Below are positions 25,851-33,909 of a DNA stretch of 64,000 bases, piece by piece; the stretch's first letter is position 1; each line of letters opens with the position of its first letter. The position numbers and the translations under genes are program-made. The stretch covers positions 186,001 through 250,000 of the forward strand of contig CAXXPS010000002.1 of the NCBI GenBank assembly GCA_963669415.2, read 5' to 3'. This DNA comes from JAWKWH01 sp963669415. GTDB lineage: Bacteria > Pseudomonadota > Alphaproteobacteria > Rhizobiales > Rhizobiaceae. A model generated the notes under the pieces. It searched no databases. It was not told the origin of the DNA and was given only the letters and a program-made list of their open reading frames with translations.

Positions 25851-26737
25851 TGGATTGCCCCCGTCTTCTGGGCTGGCTTCGGCGCCGCACGATACATCGC
25901 AACCTTGTCTTCAACACCTGCTGCAAGTGACTTGGCCTGATCGGCAAGTATACGCTCGTAAAGAGCCAAATCGGCCGGGTGCAGCAATGCTCGAGCACCT
26001 GCAACATTGATCCAGCCGCCATGATCGTCGACACCACGAACCAGCATGGCGTAGTCACGGCCTCCGGCCTGTTCGCGTACGCCCGGGGTCACGTAACGTA
26101 TGGCCATGCCGATGCGACGGTCGTCCGACAGGTTTGGACCGGAAGCATGAAAACAGCGGCCGTGATGAAGCGACATCTCGCCGGGTTTAAGCGCTCCATG
26201 CACGGCCTTGGATTCATCAACGTTTTCAATCTCCTGGCCGCGCGAAAGCAGATTGTCCTCCGCGAAAGTATCGTTGTGAGCCACGATGCCACCCTTGTGG
26301 CTTCCCGGCTTAAAACGCATGCAGCCGGCTTCAACGGATACATCGGAGAGCGCCACCCAGGCGGTGACCTCATCGTCGGTCTCACCCATCCCCCAATAGG
26401 TCAGGTCCTGATGCCAGGTAACCACCTTTTTTGTTCCTGGTTCCTTGATGAACAGTTCCGCTGACCAGGCCAGTATGTTCGGCCCCAAAATGTGCTCGAC
26501 TGCGTCCAGGATCCCCGGCGTGCGAGCCAGTTCGGCAAGCAGTGGGATTACAACGTAACTGTTAACGCGCAGATATTGGCTGATCGGCTTTCCATTCGCG
26601 CCGTTGGCATGGTCGCGCTCCATGGTTTCGATTTCGGCGCGGATCTCGGAAACCCGTTCAGGGCTGAAAACGGGAATTCCGGCGAGAAATCCGTCGCGCT
26701 GGTATTGAGCATATTGTTCATCAGTCAGTGCAGGCAT
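25847..26737 (-). CDS. Phytanoyl-CoA dioxygenase (PhyH)-family Fe(II)/2-oxoglutarate oxygenase
   Basis: A 296-residue non-heme iron oxygenase. The facial triad is H109-x-D111 (WHQDLTYWG) and H197 (CFHASGPNLSDDRR), with R207 or R208 as the 2-oxoglutarate carboxylate ligand. PhyH members hydroxylate small acids, including phosphonates (PhnY). The gene overlaps the start of the PhnZ-like HD gene, so the two proteins are made together and plausibly act in sequence: hydroxylation, then oxidative cleavage. It is divergent from a LysR gene which may control it. The substrate could be a phosphonate or another polar acid. Confidence 0.85.
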   Translation of the reverse strand: MPALTDEQYAQYQRDGFLAGIPVFSPERVSEIRAEIETMERDHANGANGKPISQYLRVNSYVVIPLLAELARTPGILDAVEHILGPNILAWSAELFIKEPGTKKVVTWHQDLTYWGMGETDDEVTAWVALSDVSVEAGCMRFKPGSHKGGIVAHNDTFAEDNLLSRGQEIENVDESKAVHGALKPGEMSLHHGRCFHASGPNLSDDRRIGMAIRYVTPGVREQAGGRDYAMLVRGVDDHGGWINVAGARALLHPADLALYERILADQAKSLAAGVEDKVAMYRAAPKPAQKTGAIQ

Positions 26738-26818
26738 GGCTTCGCCCTCTTTCGATTGCAGTCGTCAAATTACGACGGCATCTGTTCGGTGAAAAGTGAA
26801 ACATGTTGCAGTGGAGCA

Positions 26819-26831
26819 TAAGTTCTACTTA
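26819..26831. promoter_or_regulatory. Candidate LysR operator (T-N11-A) between the oxygenase genes and lysR
   Basis: TAAGTTCTACTTA is a 5-bp perfect inverted repeat with a 3-bp spacer and fits the T-N11-A box of LysR regulators. It ends nine bases before the lysR ATG at 26841, so binding would block its own ribosome site or promoter, and it lies in the only 103-bp gap to the divergent oxygenase gene. Confidence 0.5.
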
Positions 26832-26840
26832 ACATAAACC

Positions 26841-27734
26841 ATGGACACCCGCCGCATTCCATCGCTCAACTGGTTGCGCGTCTTCGAGGCGGCAGCGCGA
26901 ATGGAAAATTTCACCCGTGCGGCTGAAATCCTCAATATGAGCGCGCCGGCAGTCAGTCAGCAGATATTGGCGCTGGAAACACATCTCGGTCAAAAACTCT
27001 TTCGGCGCAGCCCGCAAAAGGTCATCCTTACTGATGCCGGACGGGCCTTCCTGCCAGTGGTTCAACAATCGCTTGGCTCGGTTGAGACCGCGGCCGCCGC
27101 CCTGTTTGGCACCCCGGACCAGCAAATCGTAACACTTCAGGCGGTCACCATTCTGGCCATGGGATGGCTGCCAGCACGCATTGCTGCGTTCGAAGCCACA
27201 CATCCGGACATCCGGGTTAGCGTCACCACCGGCAATACGCTTGCCGATTTCCGTGGGTTACAGCCGGGCCGGGATGCCGATTTACAAATCGCTTTCGGAT
27301 CAACAGTCGACTTTCCCGCCAGTGCCGTTCGCCTTTTCGGTGAAACGCTGATCCCGGTAGCGGCGGCGGAGATCGCAAAAAACTTTGAAAAACCCGGCGA
27401 CTTGGCGAAGCACCGGCTGATCGAAGTGGCAACACACCGTTCCGGCTGGCATCAGGTGCTGGCAGCGACCCCGCAGGCTGATATCGGCCGAATGGACTTC
27501 ACCTTCGCCGACAACACACCGCTGGCGCTGATGATGGCGCAACAAAAACTCGGACTGGCGCTTGCTCGGGCGCCCGGCAGTGATGCGATGGTCGACGCTC
27601 TGGGGCTTATTGAAATTGGCTTCATGCCACAGGTCCGGGGAATGCAGCATTACCATGTGATCACACCGGAAGCGCGGCCGTTATCCCGGGCCGCGCGCGT
27701 GCTTCTCGACTGGCTTTTGGAATACCGGGAGTAA
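26841..27734 (+). CDS. LysR-family regulator (GcvA-like)
   Basis: A 297-residue LysR-type regulator. The helix-turn-helix covers FTRAAEILNMSAPAVSQQI (25-43), with the linker helix after it and an effector domain from about residue 95. The opening LNWLRVFEAAARMENFTRAA is typical of the GcvA subgroup. It is divergent from the PhyH/PhnZ-like pair and likely controls that pair and itself; the effector could be the oxygenase substrate. This is inference from position. Confidence 0.9.
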   Translation: MDTRRIPSLNWLRVFEAAARMENFTRAAEILNMSAPAVSQQILALETHLGQKLFRRSPQKVILTDAGRAFLPVVQQSLGSVETAAAALFGTPDQQIVTLQAVTILAMGWLPARIAAFEATHPDIRVSVTTGNTLADFRGLQPGRDADLQIAFGSTVDFPASAVRLFGETLIPVAAAEIAKNFEKPGDLAKHRLIEVATHRSGWHQVLAATPQADIGRMDFTFADNTPLALMMAQQKLGLALARAPGSDAMVDALGLIEIGFMPQVRGMQHYHVITPEARPLSRAARVLLDWLLEYRE

Positions 27735-27834
27735 TCGCAAACCAACATCGCCAGGTCGATCTGATTTCGCTTCACTTGAATTAATTGAACGTTTGTTTTA
27801 TTAATTATCCAAGCGATGAGAATGGCGGTGAATC

Positions 27835-28476
27835 ATGGCCCGAACCTCCGGATCAGATGGCGAAAAAACCGAAGCGGCGATACGCGAAGCAGCCGTATTG
27901 TTGATTGCACGGCACGGATTTGAAGCCGTCTCCATGCGGCAACTCGCAGCGGAAGTCGGTGTGCAGGCCGCGGCGCTCTACCGCTACTTTCCCAACAAGG
28001 AAGAACTGCTTTATTCCCTGATGCGCGAGCACATGGACGGGCTGATCGCCAGTTGGGAAAAGGTTCGGCCGTCAAGTGCTGATCCGGCGACACGACTTGC
28101 GGCCTATACCGCCAACCACATTCGCTATCACGTAGAACGGCGGCACTCGACCCACGTTTCCAACATGGAATTGCGCAGTCTTTCTCCTGAAAAGCTGACC
28201 GCGATCCTGAAATTGCGGACGGCATACGAAAAGGAACTGCGCCAGATATTGCGAGACGGCGCGGAATCCGGCGCATTCGATATTGAGGACACGGCGCTTA
28301 CCGCCATGGCGATGATCCAGATGATAACGGGTGTGATTGTCTGGTTCCGACCCGATGAGCGGCTGTCGGTCGCCGATGTCACCCGCAAATACCAGACAAT
28401 GACCATGCGGCTTGCCGGCGTGGAGCAAACAGAAGAGGCCAGGCATGTATATGCACTCGATGAATTTCGGGCTTGA
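27835..28476 (+). CDS. TetR-family regulator of the leucine/isovalerate genes
   Basis: A 213-residue TetR-type repressor. The DNA-binding domain reads GFEAVSMRQLAAEVGVQAAALYRYFPNKEELL (residues 24-55), followed by an all-helical ligand domain. The ivd start lies inside its 3' end, so they form an operon. In other Proteobacteria this position is held by regulators of isovaleryl-CoA metabolism, and an acyl-CoA ligand is likely. The AT-rich leader between 27778 and 27812 carries TTAATT boxes flanking GAACGTTTGTTT, a reasonable operator region, but I cannot define its exact limits. Confidence 0.88.
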   Translation: MARTSGSDGEKTEAAIREAAVLLIARHGFEAVSMRQLAAEVGVQAAALYRYFPNKEELLYSLMREHMDGLIASWEKVRPSSADPATRLAAYTANHIRYHVERRHSTHVSNMELRSLSPEKLTAILKLRTAYEKELRQILRDGAESGAFDIEDTALTAMAMIQMITGVIVWFRPDERLSVADVTRKYQTMTMRLAGVEQTEEARHVYALDEFRA

Positions 28477-29608
28477 TGAGGATATCGAGGCGCTGCGCGA
28501 ACTGGTGCACCGCTTTGCCCAGGAACAAATCGCCCCGCAGGCCGCCAATATTGACGAAACCAACGAGTTTCCGGCGGGCCTGTGGAAGCAGATGGGAGAA
28601 ATCGGCCTGCTGGGCATGACAGCCGACCCGGATTATGGCGGCACCGGGATGGGCTATCTGGCGCATGTGGTGGCGATTGAGGAGATCAGCCGGGCTTCAG
28701 CCTCTGTCGGTCTTTCCTACGGCGCTCATTCCAACCTTTGTGTCAATCAGATCAACCGATGGGCGACGCCTGAGCAAAAGGAGCGCTACCTGTCGGGCCT
28801 GTGCTCTGGTGAAAACGTTGGCGCGCTGGCCATGTCTGAATCCGGCTCCGGCTCGGATGTCGTTTCGCTTCGTCTCAGGGCCGAAAAGAAAAACGACCGC
28901 TACGTGCTGAACGGCACGAAGATGTGGATTACCAACGGACCCGACGCCGACACGCTGGTGGTTTACGCCAAGACCGACCCCGACGCGCATTCGCGCGGCA
29001 TTACCGCGTTTATCGTCGAAAAAACCATGGCAGGATTTTCCACGGCGCAGAAACTAGACAAGCTCGGCATGCGCGGCTCCAACACCGGAGAACTGGTGTT
29101 TGAGAATGTTGAAGTGCCCTATGAAAATGTGTTGCACGAGGAAGGCAGAGGTGTGGAAGTGCTGATGAGCGGGCTCGACTACGAGCGCGTCTGCCTTGCC
29201 GGTGGGCCACTCGGCATCATGGCCGCCTGTCTCGATACCGCCGTTCCTTACGTGCATGAGCGCAAGCAGTTCGGCCAGCCGGTCGGCGAGTTTCAACTCG
29301 TGCAGGGCAAGCTTGCCGACATGTACACGACGATGAACGCCTGCCGTTCTTACGTCTATGCCGTCGCAGCGGCTTGCGACCGTGGCGAAACCACCCGCAA
29401 GGACGCGGCGGGCTGCATTCTCTATGCCGCTGAAAAGGCTACCCAAACCGCGCTCGACTCAATCCAGCTTCTGGGCGGCAACGGCTATATCAATGAGTAC
29501 CCGACGGGCCGGCTGTTGCGCGACGCCAAGCTCTATGAGATCGGTGCCGGCACTTCCGAAATCCGCCGCTGGCTGATTGGCCGCGAGATGATGGCTGAGA
29601 GTGTTTGA
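28445..29608 (+). CDS. ivd: Isovaleryl-CoA dehydrogenase
   Basis: A 387-residue acyl-CoA dehydrogenase. The segment GLDYERVCLAGGPLG carries the catalytic Glu in the position typical of isovaleryl-CoA dehydrogenase rather than near the C terminus as in MCAD. AMSESGSGSDVVSL, KMWITNGPDADTLVVYAKT and the C-terminal GGNGYINEYPTGRLLRDAKLYEIGAGTSEIRR are all canonical. It oxidises isovaleryl-CoA to 3-methylcrotonyl-CoA with FAD and ETF. The ATG at 28445 follows GAGG by six bases and overlaps the TetR gene by 32 bp. The operon partner mccB lies 2.2 kb downstream, past an inserted block. Confidence 0.93.
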   Translation: MYMHSMNFGLDEDIEALRELVHRFAQEQIAPQAANIDETNEFPAGLWKQMGEIGLLGMTADPDYGGTGMGYLAHVVAIEEISRASASVGLSYGAHSNLCVNQINRWATPEQKERYLSGLCSGENVGALAMSESGSGSDVVSLRLRAEKKNDRYVLNGTKMWITNGPDADTLVVYAKTDPDAHSRGITAFIVEKTMAGFSTAQKLDKLGMRGSNTGELVFENVEVPYENVLHEEGRGVEVLMSGLDYERVCLAGGPLGIMAACLDTAVPYVHERKQFGQPVGEFQLVQGKLADMYTTMNACRSYVYAVAAACDRGETTRKDAAGCILYAAEKATQTALDSIQLLGGNGYINEYPTGRLLRDAKLYEIGAGTSEIRRWLIGREMMAESV

Positions 29609-29612
29609 GGTG

Positions 29613-29975
29613 TCAGGATTGCTTGACCTTAATCGACCCGCCTTCAAGGCGCTTTCGTGCCGCATCCGCAATTGTATCCGAAACCCACTGATTCAATGAC
29701 TTTCCTTCACGGTGCGCAGCATTATCGGCCATTGCATGAATTTCGGGCGTGGTCCGCAATGAAAACTTGCCGGACCATGGCCTATTTGGTTCGGTTCCAT
29801 CTTTCTCGCACATCGAGAGATAGGCATCGACGCTCGACTCAAACTCGCGAACCAGATCAGAAGCATTTTCAGATTCGTAAGTTACGATATCGCGAATACC
29901 TGAAATACGACCATGAAACACCTGGTCTTCAGTCGAGAATTCGAGTGTTCCGTAGTATCCTCTATACGGCCCCAT
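29613..29975 (-). CDS. hicB: HicB-family antitoxin
   Basis: A 120-residue antitoxin: the N-terminal HicB domain (RGYYGTLEFSTEDQVFHGRISGIRDIVTYESE) partially mimics an RNase fold, and the C-terminal part (SLRTTPEIHAMADNAAHREGKSLNQWVSDTI) is a ribbon-helix-helix-type DNA-binding arm. Its start overlaps the end of hicA by 14 bp, the standard toxin-first order. It ends four bases after the stop of ivd on the opposite strand, so the pair is inserted directly against the leucine operon. Confidence 0.9.
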   Translation of the reverse strand: MGPYRGYYGTLEFSTEDQVFHGRISGIRDIVTYESENASDLVREFESSVDAYLSMCEKDGTEPNRPWSGKFSLRTTPEIHAMADNAAHREGKSLNQWVSDTIADAARKRLEGGSIKVKQS

Positions 29976-30231
29976 CGTCGATACCTGCCTTTCTCAATAA
30001 TTCGCGCAAATCCCGGATTGCGTATTTTCGCATTTCAGGTTGCGGGTGCGGCCGATGGAAAACCATCCTGACATCATTGAGCGTAATCAGAACCCGCGAA
30101 CCTGCTGCTTCATGTAATGTTGCGCCAAGCGCTATCAACAAACTTTCAACATCTCGCCATTTTATCGATCCGCTGACTGGGTTCGACAAAACCGCATTCA
30201 GCGTCTTCCTGTGCTTGCCGCGCATAGCCAC
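29962..30231 (-). CDS. hicA: HicA-family toxin (mRNA interferase)
   Basis: An 89-residue protein with the pattern IKWRDVESLLIALGATLHEAAGSRVLITLNDVRMVFHRPHPQPEMRKYAIRDLRELLRKAGI, split as double-stranded-RNA-binding-like folds of the HicA family. The usual GSHH is GSRV here; that variant occurs in the subgroup with FHRPHP. Start either 30231 or the second Met at 30225. It lies before hicB and behind a strong promoter with an operator palindrome. Confidence 0.88.
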   Translation of the reverse strand: MAMRGKHRKTLNAVLSNPVSGSIKWRDVESLLIALGATLHEAAGSRVLITLNDVRMVFHRPHPQPEMRKYAIRDLRELLRKAGIDDGAV

Positions 30232-30298
30232 TGCCTTTCATGTCTGGCTTTCTGACATCTGCCACTATGGCAGCCGCACGTCATGCGCAACGATATCT

Positions 30299-30333
30299 GA
30301 TACCAAAATATGGTGTCAAAAATGAGTTGTCAA
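30299..30333 (-). promoter_or_regulatory. hicAB promoter and operator
   Basis: On the minus strand TTGACA (30328-30333), a 17-bp spacer and TATTTT (30305-30310) form a good sigma-70-type promoter 70 bp upstream of hicA. A palindrome GATACCA-aaata-TGGTGTC (30299-30317, six of seven pairs) covers the -10 box and is the likely site for autorepression by HicB. Confidence 0.6.
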
Positions 30334-30402
30334 GATAGACTTGAATTCCTTCGGAAAAGAAATGAACAAACTTCCCGCCCGCCGGAAAACGGCGGACGGG
30401 AT

Positions 30403-31554
30403 TTATGCTGCAAGCTCAACGCCACGGGCTTTCGCCCAGCGCTCCAGCACCTTGCGCTCGTCGGGACGGGCGATCCGGTTGGCATGACCGCGAATCTGAA
30501 CCGCCCTGTCATTGCGATCCAGTTCGATTGTCAGCAACCGCGTCATCGCACCATCAGCGTGATGGCGCAGCGACCAGATCGAGGCGTTGCCGGTGATGCA
30601 TTTAGACGCGTAGGTCCAAACACAATGGCGGATGGCCCGGCTTTCGACGACGAGACTGTCTGCGGTCACCAATTGGGCGACCACATATTCCTCGCGCGCT
30701 TTGCCGCCTTTCTTCGCCGACGGCTTCCACTGCCAATTGGTGAGCGGAGAACCGGCCCAACGGCCACCCTGCATAGGCGCGCGACCATTGGCGGCATCTA
30801 CCTGGCGACGTGCGGCGTCAATGCGGGCAACCATCGCCACATCGCGGTGCCACTCATGCGCCAGACGGGTCAAAGAGGCCAGAGTGCGGCCTTTCAGCGA
30901 CCAGTTTCTGTCGCGCGCATATTTGGCGGCAAGGAAATCGCAAAAGTCGTCGATTTCCTCCAGCGATACGACGTTGACGGCGAAGAAGCGGGCGGCCTCG
31001 CGCCAGAATTCAATCTGGCGACGCGGAAAACGCGCAATCTTCGAGCGGGCGATACGCAGCGCCACACCGACATCATCGGTGTAGGAGCGGGCAATCGCCT
31101 GCCAGAACGCTTCCTGAAACGTCAGGTCACCCGGCGGATTCAGGAACCAGTGGACTTCCTTTCGGGTCAGCCACTGGCGCGCGCCCTCCTTCCACAGAGA
31201 ACGCCCCTGCGCCGCAACGATGTACCAGCGCTTGCGCAACCGCACTTCTTCGGTGTCCGCCGACACTCTACGCGCCCACACCTCTTCCAGCGAGGAAGGA
31301 ACTGCGTAACGCGCAAAGCAGTGACGGGCCGCAGCAAGACGAAGCCTGGCGGCATTGCGCGTCTTCATCTTCGGACGCCAGGACTGGCAATCACGGATCA
31401 TATCGCCGACGAAACCGCGCTTGACCTCTTCAAGCGCGCGGGCAAAGTCGGGCGGCGGCCGCCTTTGGGCAGCTACCTGACGAAGCGTGACGTTATAGGC
31501 TTCCAGCCTTTCGCGCTCGGCCTCCTGCCGGCGCTTTATCATGGAACGTGCCAT
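30403..31554 (-). CDS. PcfJ-domain-like protein
   Basis: A 383-residue basic protein. The C-terminal part (AIRHCVWTYASKCITGNASIWSLRHHADGAMTRLLTIELDRNDRAVQIRGHANR) resembles the PcfJ domain known from conjugative elements and also found on chromosomes of Alphaproteobacteria. The N-terminal two thirds are rich in Arg and Trp and not recognised. The role is unknown. It stands within the interrupted leucine operon next to hicAB, with which it may have arrived. The ATG at 31554 is preceded by GAAAGAAG. Confidence 0.7.
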   Translation of the reverse strand: MARSMIKRRQEAERERLEAYNVTLRQVAAQRRPPPDFARALEEVKRGFVGDMIRDCQSWRPKMKTRNAARLRLAAARHCFARYAVPSSLEEVWARRVSADTEEVRLRKRWYIVAAQGRSLWKEGARQWLTRKEVHWFLNPPGDLTFQEAFWQAIARSYTDDVGVALRIARSKIARFPRRQIEFWREAARFFAVNVVSLEEIDDFCDFLAAKYARDRNWSLKGRTLASLTRLAHEWHRDVAMVARIDAARRQVDAANGRAPMQGGRWAGSPLTNWQWKPSAKKGGKAREEYVVAQLVTADSLVVESRAIRHCVWTYASKCITGNASIWSLRHHADGAMTRLLTIELDRNDRAVQIRGHANRIARPDERKVLERWAKARGVELAA

Positions 31555-31639
31555 GGTTCTTCTTTCGTGAAAGAGAAAACAAAGCCGGACGCAAATCGAG
31601 CGCCGGCACGAAATGTGTCGTCGTCGATCGTTGTCTCAT
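31493..31639 (-). CDS. Possible small leader ORF ahead of the PcfJ-like gene
   Basis: On the minus strand an ATG at 31639 follows AAAGGAG at a good distance (eight bases) and opens a 48-codon frame (MRQRSTTTHFVPALDLRP...) that runs 62 bp into the PcfJ-like gene in another frame. The ribosome site is better than that of the main gene, so it may be a translated leader coupled to it. No similarity is recognised. It may also be chance. Confidence 0.25.
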   Translation of the reverse strand: MRQRSTTTHFVPALDLRPALFSLSRKKNHGTFHDKAPAGGRARKAGSL

Positions 31640-31817
31640 TTTTTGTTCTCCTTTCAGTCGAAGGGGCGGTTACCTATGGGCGAAACCGGGCAAAATCAAG
31701 ATTGTTTCCGTCTGCCGCCGAATTCTTCCAACACAGCTGTTGCAAAAACACGCCACCAATACCAACCAACAGGCTTTTGAATTAGCCTGTGCAAGAAAGT
31801 TCGAATCAGGAACGCCA

Positions 31818-33425
31818 ATGCCAACCCTTTCCTCCTCCGTCTCGTCCGCGTCCGACACGTTCAAGGCCAATGCAGCGGCGATGGCCGCGCTGGTCGATGA
31901 TCTCGCCGCCAAGGCAGAAACGATCGAGCGCGGTGGATCGGATGCCGCCCGCGAGCGCCATGTCTCACGCAACAAATTGTTGCCGCGCGAGCGGTTGGGC
32001 GAACTGATCGATCCGGGTTCGCCGTTTTTGGAGATTGGCCAGTTCGCCGCCTGGGAGATGTATGGCGGCGACATTTCGTCTGCCGGCATCATCACCGGCA
32101 TTGGCCGCGTTGCAGGCACCGAATGTGTCATCGTCGTCAACGACGCAACGGTGAAGGGCGGCACCTATTATCCGCTCACCGTGAAGAAACATCTGCGCGC
32201 GCAGGAGATCGCCACACAAAACAATCTGCCCTGCATTTACCTGGTTGATTCGGGCGGGGCGAACCTGCCCAATCAGGATGAAGTGTTTCCCGACCGCGAA
32301 CATTTTGGCCGCATCTTTTTCAACCAGGCCAACATGTCGGCAGCCGGCATTCCGCAAATCGCCTGCGTGATGGGAAGCTGTACGGCGGGTGGCGCCTATG
32401 TGCCGGCGATGAGCGATGAGACGGTGATGGTGAAGGGCAATGCGACGATCTTTCTCGGTGGTCCGCCGCTGGTGAAAGCCGCCACCGGCGAGGTCGTCAG
32501 CGCCGAAGATCTCGGCGGCGCCGATCTGCATACGCGCGAATCCGGTGTGGCCGATCATTTCGCCGTCGACGACCGCCACGCGCTCGCCATCGTTCGCAAC
32601 ATCGTCAAGAACCTCAATCGTAACAAACAGATAGGCTTGACTGTTCGTGAAGTGATTCCGCCGCTTCACGCAGCAGAAGAACTGCATGGTGTGGTGCCGA
32701 CCGACCTTCGCCAGCCCTATGATGTGCGCGAGGTGATCGCCCGCATCGTCGACGGATCCGAGTTCGACGAGTTCAAGGCCAATTACGGTACGACGCTGGT
32801 GACCGGCTTTGCGCATCTTTACGGAATGCCCGTCGGCATCATCGCCAACAACGGCGTTCTGTTTTCCGAAAGCGCGCTGAAAGGCGCCCATTTCATTGAG
32901 CTCTGCTGCCAGCGAAAAATCCCGCTGATCTTTTTGCAGAACATCACCGGCTTCATGGTTGGACGCAAATATGAGGCAGGCGGTATCGCCAAGGATGGCG
33001 CCAAACTGGTGACTGCTGTGGCAACCGCGCAGGTGCCGAAACTGACCATGATCATCGGCGGCTCGTTTGGCGCCGGCAATTACGGCATGTGCGGGCGTGC
33101 ATATGCACCGCGCTTTTTGTGGATGTGGCCGAATGCGCGCATCTCGGTGATGGGCGGCGAACAGGCGGCGACCGTGTTGGCGCTGGTCAAGCGCGAGGGC
33201 ATTGAGCGCAAGGGCGAAAGCTGGTCTGACGGCGAAGAAACGGAATTCAAAAAGCCGATCCTGGAAAAATATGAGCGCGAGGGCCATCCGCTCTATTCGT
33301 CGGCGCGGCTGTGGGACGACGGCATTATCGACCCGGCGAAAAGTCGCGAGGTGCTGGGGCTGTCGCTTTCCGCCGCGCTGAACGCGCCGGTGGTCGACAC
33401 GAAGTTCGGCGTGTTCAGGATGTGA
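31818..33425 (+). CDS. mccB: Methylcrotonoyl-CoA carboxylase, carboxyltransferase (beta) subunit
   Basis: A 535-residue carboxyltransferase of the MCC/PCC family. ARERHVSRNKLLPRERLGELIDPGSPFLEIG at the start, then GAGNYGMCGRAYAPRFLWMWPNARISVMGG, match 3-methylcrotonyl-CoA carboxylase beta chains. It transfers the carboxyl group from biotin to 3-methylcrotonyl-CoA, the step after ivd. ATG 31818 gives the normal length; the frame is open further upstream but without similarity. The biotin-carrying alpha subunit gene mccA, which usually follows, is not in this window; a 1.1 kb non-coding, repeat-rich stretch lies there instead. Confidence 0.93.
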   Translation: MPTLSSSVSSASDTFKANAAAMAALVDDLAAKAETIERGGSDAARERHVSRNKLLPRERLGELIDPGSPFLEIGQFAAWEMYGGDISSAGIITGIGRVAGTECVIVVNDATVKGGTYYPLTVKKHLRAQEIATQNNLPCIYLVDSGGANLPNQDEVFPDREHFGRIFFNQANMSAAGIPQIACVMGSCTAGGAYVPAMSDETVMVKGNATIFLGGPPLVKAATGEVVSAEDLGGADLHTRESGVADHFAVDDRHALAIVRNIVKNLNRNKQIGLTVREVIPPLHAAEELHGVVPTDLRQPYDVREVIARIVDGSEFDEFKANYGTTLVTGFAHLYGMPVGIIANNGVLFSESALKGAHFIELCCQRKIPLIFLQNITGFMVGRKYEAGGIAKDGAKLVTAVATAQVPKLTMIIGGSFGAGNYGMCGRAYAPRFLWMWPNARISVMGGEQAATVLALVKREGIERKGESWSDGEETEFKKPILEKYEREGHPLYSSARLWDDGIIDPAKSREVLGLSLSAALNAPVVDTKFGVFRM

Positions 33426-33575
33426 AGCGCTCCTTCGCCCCCCTTGAGGGGGGTGAGCAGCCGATTGGACCGAAGGTCCAAATCGACGATTCGGTGAATC
33501 GTCGATAGGCGAGCCGAACGCGGGGATGCTGCGTCGCAGCGGGGACCCGGCGGGGATAAGATCCAAAGCTATCGC

Positions 33576-33749
33576 TTGTGCGTGGATCCTCGGGTCAAGC
33601 CCGAGGATGACGACCTTGGTTGGACTTCGCTGCCAATTGTCAGCAATGGGCAACGAGATTGTTCGAGCCGTTCTCGATCCTGACGAATTGCATCAGTAGC
33701 CATACCTTCCTCCGTCATCCTCGGGCTTGACCCGAGGATCCACGCACAA
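33576..33749. repeat. Inverted pair of 37-bp REP-like palindromic units
   Basis: Unit 33576-33612 and unit 33713-33749 are perfect reverse complements over 37 bp, separated by 100 bp. Each contains its own palindrome CCTCGGG-tcaag-CCCGAGG. In one frame they translate as DPRVKPEDD, a peptide string familiar from dispersed repeats in alphaproteobacterial genomes. A partial third copy (GTGGATCCTCGGGTTTGG) is at about 34314. This is a BIME-like arrangement. Confidence 0.85.
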
Positions 33750-33841
33750 ACTGAAAATGCTATGGCAAGGAGTGAATTCCCTCATCCATGCGCGAGCTAC
33801 CCCGCGCCAGCGGAGCTGGAGTGAGCTCAAAAAAATGGGAA

Positions 33842-33909
33842 GACGGGCGATCGGAAGACCGCGGTGTCTTGGTTGTTTAGTCATAGGAGCGATCTTCCGA
33901 TCACCCGTC
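33842..33909. other. Hairpin with 21-bp stem, start of a possible structured RNA
   Basis: The segment 33842-33862 (GACGGGCGATCGGAAGACCG...) pairs with 33889-33909 with 19 of 21 Watson-Crick pairs; on the minus strand both mismatches become G-U wobble pairs or the reverse. The 26-base loop is AT-rich relative to its surroundings. It is followed by several perfect short hairpins, 34004-34024 (GAACCGGG/CCCGGTTC), 34033-34046 (CCTGA-AAGT-TCAGG) and 34155-34171 (TCCAC/GTGGA). No known RNA family is recognised. Confidence 0.4.

Noticed and set aside
31965..33653. 562-codon minus-strand frame under mccB
   Set aside because: It runs antisense to a clear carboxyltransferase gene and translates into His/Arg-rich sequence without family features.
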